Shown: positions 13,395-24,672 of the stretch, piece after piece
Numbering within the stretch: the first letter of the stretch is position 1
How the letters are laid out: every line of letters begins with the position of its first letter
Origin: Pararge aegeria
Taxonomy: Eukaryota > Arthropoda > Insecta > Lepidoptera > Nymphalidae
Direction: 5' to 3'
Assembly (NCBI RefSeq): GCF_905163445.1
Contig: NC_053197.1
Coordinates: 7,254,001 to 7,318,000, forward strand
Length of the DNA: 64,000 nucleotides
Notes under the pieces: model-generated
What the model was told of the DNA's origin: nothing
What the model saw: the letters and a program-made list of their open reading frames with translations, nothing else
Database searches by the model: none
Program-made: the position numbers and the translations under genes

Positions 13395-14121
13395 TGTAAA
13401 GTATTTGGTAAAATAATAAACGAAGAAGTAAGAACGTTTAAATTTTAAAAGGTACCAATTAGAAGTTATGAAAAATTAAATTGTGAAATTTTTTCCACCT
13501 CCACTGTCAAGATGCAAATGTCAATAATAGTGTCATCTTAATCTTAAGCGACTGCCACAGCTGCTAAATATTAGCCACAGATCCATAACCAAAAATATTA
13601 TCCGTAAATAAAACATGATGTTAAAAGTTATGCTATTTGCGTACTAATAAATTACTGGATGGAATTGGATGAAATTTTCCAAACGGATAGAGCTCGACCT
13701 GGGTAGCACATAATACTTATACTAATAGTTTAAGCATAAAACATTAATTATAATTTCTAAAATGATGTCGACTAAAGGTACTAAGTGTACTCAAAATAAT
13801 AAATAATAGCTTAGACATGCCTGAATAAGTACTTGGCCAGCGTGGTGGATTACGGCATTTACCTTCCTCATACCCTGTAGTGTGCCGGTAATGGGTATAA
13901 AATGAAATGAATGGATAATGCAGATGATATGGTGTGTTATGTCTATATCCTCTTTGGAAAAAATGCATAGGTACCTATTTCATTTTTTAACTCTTAAATC
14001 AAAATACAAATGTCATTCACCATTGTCGTTGTCTTTGGTTACAGTCGCAAACGCTAACAGTAATTGAACAATATCAAATATTTATTAATTGCTTTTACTA
14101 GACTAGCATAAATTGTTTAAA
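13395..14121. promoter_or_regulatory. Divergent promoter region, glutaredoxin / PP4 subunit 2
   Basis: About 727 bp separate the start codons of the two head-to-head genes. The sequence is AT-rich with no clear TATA box in a convincing place. No specific site can be assigned. Confidence 0.45.
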
Positions 14122-15762
14122 ATGGAAAATGCCGAGGAAGTGTTCCATTTTCTAGAGGAGTTTTCAAAGCGTAAGCCAAAAACGATACCACAAGAACTCA
14201 ACGACTACTTGGCGTATGTAGCGCGCACCGGTGACCCCGTGTATCAGTGGTCCATTGTGAAGAGTTTGTTTAAGGAAAAGCTTCTGAACGTCATAACAGA
14301 CTTTTACGAAACTAATCCAGGTATTGAAATCCCACCTTACCCCAACGTGGACCCTTTCAACTATGATATAATGAAGAATAGCTTGATTGAAAAACTTGAA
14401 TCTTTCAATTCAGCCCCATTTACTGTACAAAGAATCTGTGAGTTGCTCACCTTTCCACGGAAGCAATATAATCGTATAGATAAGTTTATGAGGGCTATAG
14501 AGAAGAATATATTAGTTGTAAGTACTAGAGAACCAGGTCACCAACGTCATCCTGAACCTGAAAATGGTGAGCCAATGGAACCAATCGTGAACGGCTCCGA
14601 TAATAATTCTGAGTACAATGTTGATGTTGAAATGGAAGATATGTCATGGAAAGACAGTGCCGACTCACGTTTGAACTCTGAACCACAGCCCAGCTCGTCA
14701 GATGCACACATTTCTGTAGATGATTTAGAAGCACGACTAAATTCTAAGGAAAGCTCTATGGAATCACAAAGCAAAGTTTCTCTTCAATATGAATCAGTGA
14801 CACCTCCAGAGTTGAATGTAAATGACAGCCCTGATGATCCTATTCAGAGAAGTAAGGAAATATCTTTAACAGCTGTTGCATCAACAAGCAGTGAGGATGT
14901 AAAGAATAATAATAGCACTCAAATAGCCGAAGAGCCTGAGGTAAAAACTGATGTAGAAATGAAGTGCGAGGAACCAATTCAATCAATGGTCATCCCAGAA
15001 ATACAGGTGGATGATGCTGAGATGACAGAGCTAAAGCTCAGAGAACAATTAAAGTCAGAAACCTTAGAAGAAGACATAAAGAATCAAAATGTTGAAACTG
15101 TTGCAGTGACTGTTGAAAGTCATGTCTCAACAGATGAGAGTAGTTCAGATTCAAATAGCAAAGAAGAAGTTGAGTCTAAGCATATACTAGAAGTCTCATC
15201 AAGTGAGGAAAGCTCTTCATCCAGTGATAATACAGATGGCAACAGTAACTCACCTAAAGTTGATCATGTAGATGTTCAAGAGGAACCAGTAATGGAGAAA
15301 ATACCATTAGAAACCCTGGAATGTGCAGAAACTCAACTACAAGAGGAATCTCCACCAATTGTTGAAGAAGCTCCACCATCTCCTGTTAAAATACAGTGTG
15401 ATAATTATTCAATATCAGATGTTCAGCCTGCACTGCAGCAGATTCCTATAGAACACAAAACTGAAGAAATTCAAATACAAGAAACAGAAAAAAAAGAATG
15501 TGTGAATGAAGTTATACAGAAAAAAACAAGTGAGGAAACCTCAATAGAAGGGAACTCTGCAGAAGAGAACACAACAGAAGACACCACAATAGAAGAGCCC
15601 TCCACACAAGAGAACTCAACAGAACTGAACTTAACAGAAGATAAATCAAAAGAAAAGAACTCAACAGAGGAAAACTCAACAGAAGAGAACTCAACAGAAG
15701 ATAACCTAACAAAAGAAAACTCAACTCAAGAAGCACTAACAGTTGAAAATGTAGAAGCTTAA
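14122..15762 (+). CDS. PPP4R2: Serine/threonine-protein phosphatase 4 regulatory subunit 2
   Basis: PP4R2 links the PP4 catalytic subunit to R3 and acts in the nucleus and at centrosomes in DNA repair and cell division. The single open exon encodes 546 residues from the ATG at 14122; an upstream TTG adds three codons but is not a likely start. Residues about 1-140 match the conserved PP4R2 domain (EVFHFLEEFSKRKPKTIPQE, PPYPNVDPFNYDIMKNSLIE, APFTVQRICELLTFPRKQYN). The rest is acidic, low-complexity and Ser/Glu-rich, as in the family. The last 70 or so residues are a run of ENSTE-type repeats built on a 15-bp unit (15600-15740). The absence of introns is notable but not unique. ATTAAA at 15859-15864 may serve as poly(A) signal. 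Confidence 0.93.
   Translation: MENAEEVFHFLEEFSKRKPKTIPQELNDYLAYVARTGDPVYQWSIVKSLFKEKLLNVITDFYETNPGIEIPPYPNVDPFNYDIMKNSLIEKLESFNSAPFTVQRICELLTFPRKQYNRIDKFMRAIEKNILVVSTREPGHQRHPEPENGEPMEPIVNGSDNNSEYNVDVEMEDMSWKDSADSRLNSEPQPSSSDAHISVDDLEARLNSKESSMESQSKVSLQYESVTPPELNVNDSPDDPIQRSKEISLTAVASTSSEDVKNNNSTQIAEEPEVKTDVEMKCEEPIQSMVIPEIQVDDAEMTELKLREQLKSETLEEDIKNQNVETVAVTVESHVSTDESSSDSNSKEEVESKHILEVSSSEESSSSSDNTDGNSNSPKVDHVDVQEEPVMEKIPLETLECAETQLQEESPPIVEEAPPSPVKIQCDNYSISDVQPALQQIPIEHKTEEIQIQETEKKECVNEVIQKKTSEETSIEGNSAEENTTEDTTIEEPSTQENSTELNLTEDKSKEKNSTEENSTEENSTEDNLTKENSTQEALTVENVEA
15600..15740 (+). repeat. Coding 15-bp tandem repeat (ENSTE motif)
   Basis: Units resemble gagaactcaacagaa and encode variants of E-N-S-T-E. 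The frame is kept throughout. The units between 15657 and 15705 are the most alike, which suggests recent slippage. Confidence 0.8.
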
Positions 15763-15864
15763 GAAAAGTATTTTTAATGACAATTTTTTTGACTGACTGT
15801 GTAGATTGTAGAATAATTTTCATTTTATAGGTAAGCATCTCTTATTATATTAAGATTTATTAAA

Positions 15865-17424
15865 TACATTTTGACAACTTAATTTTTTGAGGACTACAAC
15901 TTATTAGGTTGTATGTGATTGTCCCTTCTCAAGCATACAGGTTCAGTTTTCACAAAGGTAAGCGTTTTTAGAATATGTTTGGTTTTACTGTTGACAATAT
16001 TAAAAATCTAAACCAATTCCAATGATGTATTTTCTTTCATTACATATTTTGGCAACTGTGCCCTGGCCTAGACCCCATTTGTATTCCATTGGAAATGAAA
16101 GTTTTGAGCTGCAAGCCTTATTTTTCATAAAAAAATTTAAAACTGTTTATTTATAACGGATTAATCATGATTTCTAGACATTGCTATGCTAGTAATATTG
16201 TTGTATACCTCTATCTCTAGCTGTATATGCAAACTGTGTGTGATTGGGGGAAATGGTATTTTTTAGGCATTTTCCCCATAAGGCAAAAACATCACTCCAG
16301 GGGTGTCATCTGCTAGTTTCTCACTTTGAGTCTTGTTTTGGTACAGTTTTTTTTTTACATCCCATCCAACAAAAAACAATACCTTACAATTTTTGGCCCA
16401 CCTGGGAATAAACTCAGTACACTTAAACCCTCGTGATTAGTGGTCATGCTAACCACTAGATCAACGGGGCATTTAAAAAAAAAATTATGTGCTAATTAAA
16501 AATTTAAGTATGTATTAATTTTAATAAAGAAGTTATCTAAATTAAGACAACTCCATATTTTTTCATATTATATAAACAGATGTCAATGAAGAATCGATAC
16601 TTTGAAATTATAATTATTGGTATGATATAAGAGTTATTTTCCTTCTCAAGTTTTCCCTTCCTCTAGAGGTTTATAAAATAAAAATATCGTCTCCAAGTTT
16701 TAAAAGTATATTTTAATTTATAAACCATTTAAAAAATGTTCTACATAATTCGAGAAATCAGTATAACACAATAATATTTATCTTAAAGTACTAGAATTTT
16801 ATAAGAACACACACCTGAATAGGTAGGACCTATAATATTATATACAGTTAATATCTATTAGCTAGATTACTAGATTATCAGTCTAAACACTATTGTTTAC
16901 TTGCCAGTATTAATATTATAGAATACATTATCATTTTACACACAGATCCTTTTGTTGAATCAATTCAAGAATGTATTTAGGTACCAACACCTTGTAGAAC
17001 TTAATAATGGTAACTTAAGTATGTGTTTAAACAATACTGCAATGTAACAACCAAATATTATATAACGATTATAACAAGCAACTTATTATTATTTTGTACT
17101 ATTCTTTAGGGTTAATTAAACTAGATGCAAGTATCTTTGATACTTATAAAATAAAGCGGAAGAGTATGATTTTTTGTGTTTGAACGCAATAATAAGATAT
17201 GGAAAATCTTTTTTGTATTTAACAGCCCAATTCTTGAGGAAGGTAATTGGCTATTTAACCCTTAAGACCTGAGCAAACGAAATACTGAGTAGGGCGGGCT
17301 ATGCGATTGGTGCGTTTAGTGTAGATGAAATTGTTTAGGTATTTGAAAAAATTACTGATCAGAAGTTGTACTAGTACGAAGTCGCGGGGAAATGTTATTT
17401 TATTATATTCGAAGGACAACTTAT
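15865..17424. other. Intergenic region, PP4 subunit 2 to acyl-CoA synthetase
   Basis: AT-rich, with the two genes converging. It includes a minus-strand tRNA-like SINE head at about 16385-16472. I see no exons. Confidence 0.5.
16385..16472 (-). mobile_element. tRNA-like SINE head (short copy)
   Basis: On the - strand it begins tgccccgttgatctagtggt, an A-box-like start. A similar minus-strand start lies at 13050-13073 (gatctagtggttgg). Both are short and decayed. Confidence 0.5.
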
Positions 17425-17430
17425 TTTATT
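17425..17430 (-). terminator. Poly(A) signal AATAAA for the acyl-CoA synthetase
   Basis: Minus-strand hexamer about 110 bp past the stop codon at 17540. Confidence 0.45.
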
Positions 17431-17539
17431 ACAGCCAAAACATAATAGTTAATTATTCACTATCGTTTAAATCGCAGTTGGGGTAACTATTTACAAATTA
17501 TTATGCTATCTAATAAAGATAATTTTCCTCAAAACAAAA

Positions 17540-20500
17540 TTAATGTTTTCCGCCTAATACTTTTAGTTCATTGCGCAGGATTTTTCCCGCCACGTTGCGA
17601 GGTATCGAGTCTACGAAAGCTACTCCGCCTTCAAGATGTTTGTATTTAGTCAGTTTCTGAGCGACTATGTCGTACACTTGCTTCTCTGTTAGCTTCTGGT
17701 TCGGCTTCAGAACGACAAAGGCTTTCGGGACCTCTCCCGCAAGTGAGTGAGGCATGCCCACCACAGCGACATCTGCAACTTCGGGTTTCTCCATTATCAC
17801 GCTTTCGATTTCTGTTGGTGATACCTGAAAATGACCATATCTTATTATTATCTAGCCTTTGGACAAAGGGATCTATAAACTGAAATCGTATTCTTACTCC
17901 TAAAGGCTATAGATATAATAATGTAAAACAATAATCATTACAACTTGAAATCATTTTGAAATCTATGTAAACGTGTGAACGAACTACGCCAAAACAAGAT
18001 ACTTAGTACTAATTTTCGAAAATGAAATCTATTCCGGAATACAATTATTTGTTTGCAAATAATTCTTTAGGTCGAGCTTTTGACAGAACGTTTGTAAAAC
18101 GAAATTAAGAGGTACATGATTTTCGACTCTAAAATGAGTATCGTTAGATCCATTATACTTTGAGGATACAGAGTTTAATGCTCGAAAACGACTCCTCGAT
18201 TGCGAGCGAACAAATCTTGTACAGGCTACTGAGTGCGCATCCAAGGGTGGGGCGAATATTCTATCATTTTTAGTTGTAGCCCGGACTTTAGAAATTTGCT
18301 GTGATTCACCCTCGTGCCTCGTAGAGCGCGTTCTGCCGTCCAATCGGACTAAGACAGTGAAGAAACGGAGAGTTCACACTTTTGCACAATATTTAATTTC
18401 TCCCGCGAAGTTGGAAGATCTCGGAGATTGACCACCATGGCCGAAATCGTTGACGGAAACTGGGTGTATAGGTATAATTCTAAAGCATTTCATGTGTAAA
18501 GACAAGATTCATATTCACGCTATACATCTAAGTACTAGGTTATTAATTGGCTCCCAATGATCGCACCTGGTTACCCTTGACCTTGATAAGCTCCTTAGTG
18601 CGGTCAACGATGTAGAAATAATGTTCTTCATCATAGTAGGCCACATCTCCTGTATGCAACCAGCCTTCGCTATCTACTGTTTCTTTCGTAGCTTCCTCGT
18701 TGTTCCAATAGCCCTTCATGACCTGCAATATTTGAAAGCATATCTTATATCTTATAATATATATCAAAAATAAGGCAATGCAATAAACTCTGCTCTTTAA
18801 AATAACGCTTACTCAATTAAATAAAATGTTTCAGTAGTACATATGCGAATATGGTGAAGTCTTTTAATAACTAAACTATTTTAATTAAGTTTAATGGGTG
18901 TAAAATGATTTTCAAGTTATAAGTTCTAAGTCTCAAATTGCTATTGAAATGACATTTAGATATTCGAAGGGAAATGTCCCGAGACAAATGTTGCTAGAGC
19001 AGTCGGTTTACCAACGCGGTCTCCATTATGTACACCCGACATCGAACGACATCTTGTATGGCAACCTCTTTCTTCCGCATTATCCATTCAGTCAACTTAT
19101 CCATGTCAGCTGCGGCTTATATAAATTCATAATCCATATCAAAAAGAAAAAAAATGGTAGTAAGTTAAATGTACCTACTTGCTATAAAAAGAAAGATTAT
19201 TCAGTGATCTAGAAATGCTTTTTTCGTCCACATTGTTGCTCAACACTGCACATATCTCTCATTAACAAAAGTCACTTTATTTTACTTTTGCATGTGATGT
19301 TAGGGCTACATCTGATTTTTAAAGTAAATAAAAAATCAGATGTATAGCAATGGTTTACTCAAAAACTATTAGAGTTTCGGTTTCTCAGATAAGTCTAAGA
19401 GACAATAAATAATGTAAGTCTAATGTGCCTCTCAAGGATTATTTCGGTATATGTTGGGAATGAATCACGTTGATGACATGCATTTTTATTATTTGGAAGA
19501 GATTAAACGTTAACTATCGAGTTTACCTTTGGCCTTGTCGTCCTCTCCTCCGACCCATATAGTGCCCTTATAATCCTTGAGCGACTTGCTCACTTCCATC
19601 GCTACCGGCATGAACATCTCGACATATCTATTACTTGTCCTATGACGACACGGCGAGAAGGAAAGTTGCCAGACATTTTGTGCGATTGCTCGACTTTGCC
19701 AGACATCCCTAGCAGCATGTATCATGGGACATTTGTTCCCCAGTGAATACGAGAGTAAACATTGTTGAGAACTTAACGTTTTACACGTATAGCAAAAAAA
19801 CATGCTTCTTACCTGAGGTCCTCTCAATAAAAGCTCTCCAGATTGATGAGGACCCAGGGCTTCACCTTTCGTTAGCGACACTATTCTCGCCTGTGTCGAT
19901 GGTACCAACTGTCCCACGGATCCCACTTTTCCGTATGGGTAGACATATGGTGTCATTAGAGTTACGGGAGAGCTTTCCGTCATACCGTAACCTGCAATAG
20001 ATTTTAATGAGGATTTGAAGTCGAAATCTAAGTTATCGTTAGCATATCTCCATACAGTCTCATTTCTTATTCACAGTGAACTAAAATTTGATTTCACCTT
20101 GAACTCAATAAACCAAAAGAAACCTATTTAGTATTATGTACCGAAAGACACAAAACAATGCTTACCTTGAAGCAGCTTAATCTGGTCTTTGGTCTTTTCG
20201 CACTTTAGCAAAAACTTCTCCAACATGCTATCAGTTGTGGGAGCGGCGCCCACCATGATGGTCTGTACTGATTGCAGATGCTCCTTCTTTACCAACGGAT
20301 GTGTGGCCATGAAAGCCAGTTGTGGGTTCATACTCCACCAAGCAGTTGATGTAATCATCCGGCGTGAATCTAAAACGTAGAAACAGAGAATTCGTAAGTA
20401 AATTTCTGGGTTATATTGGGTCGGTCTAAAAATGTAGTTATTACAAATATTTTGTCCAAAAATTCTTAGTACCAGCCTAAAGTTAGGAAATTTATGAAGG

Positions 20501-23500
20501 GTCTAAACTCTCCCGCGAGAGAGGTCAGAGGTAGCTAGTACCCAGCAGTTGGACGTTAATAGGCTCAGAATAACATTAATGGATTAGCTTTTGTAAAACA
20601 ATATCGTGTACCTATTGACCTGGTCTTGAAAACCATGTCGCAATTCATTCTATGTCGTTCACAACACAGGTCACAACCTCTGTCGTAGATAAAAATACAA
20701 CACGTAAGTCGAAACGAAACATCTTACTTTGGTATCGAAACAATGTGGTATCCTAACACGAGGTTATAGTTCATAATTCCATTAAAACCGTAGATGTGGA
20801 AAAACGGGGGAACTGTCAGAACTACGTCTCCTTTCCCTGGAAAAATAAAAGATATTCAATAAAAATAAAAGATTTTTTCAAATTTCGATTGAAAATCAGT
20901 TACAAACATAACTATATTACCTACATACGACTTTAATAATACTTATAATCATAAGTTATACGAATTATTGACGAATTAAAAAGACAGACTCACCCTTTTC
21001 ACCTTCATACTTCATCATCTTAGGCGCTTGTACTTGCTTCAAATTGGAAACTAAATTCTTATGAGTTAACATTACTCCTTTGGGCATGCCCGTAGTACCG
21101 CTTGAGTAAGGTATCAGACAGACATCATCACAGTTCAATGTAGGCAGATCAGCTTTGTGGTCGGCCATTAGTAGGGATCGTAGGCCAAAAACACCTTGAA
21201 AAGATTCAGAATGCCCTTGAGATATCCTACTTACAAAGCTATGTAGGGGTCACTTATACCGATGGGGTGCTTATCATGGGGGTTATTTTCATTAAATTAA
21301 TATGCGGTGGTAATAACCCTATCATCAGACGTGTGAATGTTTAAGATCAATTGGGGTCACAGATTAATACGGCAACGGATAAAGATTATCTTTCCTAGAT
21401 TATATTTAAAATGTATTGACAACGCGTTCACACGCACACACATCCATGTTCCAGTGTGACCGAAAGATGAAAAGTTAAATATTTAGGGTTGCCAATTATT
21501 TATCCTAGGTAACTTTTGTGAAAAAAAGGTCGATCCCTATAATAGAGCATTAATTATACAACGTGTAACGGAATTACGAAATACTGTTGAAAGGTGCATA
21601 AGTATATTTCATAAGGAATCGCCCTGTAAAAATTCTAAGTATTTACTTATGACAACCCTATTGAAGATAAAAGACCTTCATGTGCAGAGTACGCGACACT
21701 TGCCTAATGAATTAACAAAAGTCACTTTATTTTACTTTTGCATGTGATGTTAGGGCTACATCTGATTTTTTAAAGTAAAAACTATCGCAATGGTTTACTC
21801 AAAAACTATTAGAGTTTCGGTTTCTCAGATAAGTCTAAGAGACAGTAAATAATGTAAGTCTAATGTGCCTCTGAAGGATTATTTCGATGTATATGTATAT
21901 TATAGTTGGGAATGAATCACGATGATGACATGCATTTTTATTATTTCGAAGAGATAAAACGTTAACTATTGAGTTTACCTTTGGCCTTGTCGTCCTCTCC
22001 TCCGACCCATATAGTGCCTTTATAATCCTTGAGCGACTTGCTCACTTCCATCGCTACCGGCATGAACATCTCGATGGTAGCAATCGCTTTCACATTGCAG
22101 TCTTTGAATTGACGACTCACCTCATCTGCAAACAAATTAATGTAATGTTAAATTAAAATGTACTACTTGTCATTATAAAAAAAGTTAGGTACAAGTTATT
22201 AATATATGTGTTCTTACATACAGGTTTTTGTCCAATGAGAGATTTCATTGCTTATTTGCGGTTAAAGTCTCTAATACGCAACGCTATAGCCATCTATATA
22301 TATATCTTTAATTAAAGATGTTAGCAATAGTTGATGCCAAGTGCAGAAATTTGTTATTTCACAAGTCCTGTGTCTTAGTTCGAGTTTCGGGCGCGAGTGC
22401 AAGTCTTGATGCTCTTTTAGCTCGCGATCACGTATAATAACTAAGCACTCTTTCAATTGAAATAGATCTTAGTGAAAAAGCTATTTATATTGATTTTGAC
22501 ATATCAACTTACTGGCCCTGTTTTTTCATGCGTACCTACTAGCAAATATCTAATTATTTCTTTATGAAAATGAAAAACATAAAAAAAAATTAAAAGAAAA
22601 CATCGGTTCTTAATGCTATGGCTTAAGGTCTATGCTCTAAAACCCTTCTATGAGAACTCCATGAGCAGAGGCAGGTTACCACTGGGGTATTCTCTATTTA
22701 AATATTCGCCGAGTACAACTATATATTTAATGTAATCTTTCATTTATTTGTGTTGTAGTTATCCATAAATAATTTAGTTCCATCTAGTTAGTGTAAGTGG
22801 CCCTGCCGAAACTACTTACTTTAAAAAAAAAAACAATATGCCAAAGATAAAGAAGTACTTACTTTTATTGAGTAAACGCATATATTATGAAAATAATAAT
22901 AAAACATGACTAATATATGATAACTTAATTATTATTTTATTACATAACTAATTATTACTAAGCGCAGATCTTAGACAGATTTTATCAGTACACGGCACGG
23001 GAACTATGGGGATTGGGTCAATAAGTTATCTATTAAGAAGTTATATATCTTATTGCGATGTATATTATATATCTATAGTCTTACTTACACCTTATACCAA
23101 TAACGTGCACATAGTTAGTTATTTTACTTAGAAAGAATGAACTTCTTTTCAGTAGAGATGTTAAAACTATGTGTATATTTATGCTAAATAAAAAATTAGT
23201 TAAAAAAAAATTCTTCAGACAACTTCTCATTAAACTAATATTGGATTAGGTACAATGTTTCGGCTAAGCTGACAACCCATTATGTATTTGTGAGCGATCT
23301 TGTCTCATTTTTTTTACTTTGTTGGTAAAATATCAGTAACTTAAAGCCGGGTATAGACTGCTGTACTGCAGTGCTGCGAGACTAAATTTGGGGTTCCGAA
23401 TAATTCTTACGTATAAAATTTTAACCGTAGGTATAAAAAAATTTTTGTAAAATATAAATAACCTGCTACTTGTTCAATTGCAATAACATCATATTTCCTT

Positions 23501-24633
23501 TCTTTGTTATCAAAAGACTATAAAAAAGTAATTACTTTCTTGACAAAACAGAGACTTGCACGTTTTGTACCTAATAAACATCAACACACTAAATACAGTA
23601 GGCACGGAGTATGAACAGGGGAAGTTAGCTACTCCAGCACGGCAAGCATGGGCAGGAGACAATTATGGCCCCGGGGAAAGGAAAAAATTTATCTTCTCCC
23701 ACAACTTTATCAACTCTCAGAGCACTGGCGCACAAGTGGAAATAATATTTATCACTTATTATGGATGAACGAAGCAGATGGCTCACGTGTTGGTCAGTGT
23801 TAAACCATTGCCTATATTCAGAGCTACTATTCGCAAAACATGCAAGGAAAACGTCCTACACAGTGCCGCTCCGTGTCCATCATCCGGAGTCTCATGTGTC
23901 AATTACACGGGCACGCTTCAGACTGGAACACAGAAATGCTGCTTGGCGGTAGAAGCATGGCAGTTGTACTTCCCCGGACTACTACCTACTGAATCAGCCT
24001 CCCTGTCATAGGTAAACTATAATATTTTTACAACACCTACACCAATCCATATTATTAGGTACTTATATTTATGGGCCATAAATACCCATTTAAAATTCTC
24101 ATTGAATCATTGTAGATACATTGTATGTACCTATGTTAGGTAAGTTAATATTATATGATACTTAATGTACATTTTAAACATATTGTGTACACTCAATTTA
24201 CTATTTGGTTGTATAAAAATAAATCATCGTAATCATCAGCATATCAAGCCGTTACCGGCCCACTACAGGGCGCAAGTGTCCTCTCAGACTGAGAAGGAGT
24301 TAAGGCCGTAGTCCACAACGCTGGCCCAGTGCGGATTGGTGGACTAAACGCAGTAAATATAGGATTTCGACGACCACTAACGCACCAGTAGTACAATTAC
24401 TCTTAACATAAACTAATTCTAAGATTCAGACAAGCAAATTTCATGGTCTTGAGCCGGTCGTAAAGAGCGGCCAACTGCGACGTAGTTTATATCGTCTATA
24501 AGCGGGAGGGGTCTAAAAAAGCTGCGATGTCAAGCAAGCAAGTTGAACGTCTATCGGTTCTCCTAGGTTATCACCACCTAATGCCACTATAGCTTCAGCA
24601 CCAGACATTGGCATTACGAATTTTATGTTACAG

Positions 24634-24672
<39 letters not shown>

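Noticed and set aside
13140..13416. Plus-strand open frames opposite glutaredoxin exon 1
   Set aside because: They are antisense shadows of the glutaredoxin coding exon.
15512..15838. Minus-strand 108-codon Leu-rich frame
   Set aside because: Antisense of the PP4R2 repeat tail; the leucine richness comes from reversed Glu/Asn/Thr codons.
19623..19812. Continuation of synthetase exon 7 into a longer minus-strand frame
   Set aside because: A good donor follows GGACCTCAG at 19812-19813, and the next exon (VMKGYWNN) joins in frame. The longer frame only runs by chance into the duplicated exon 3 piece.
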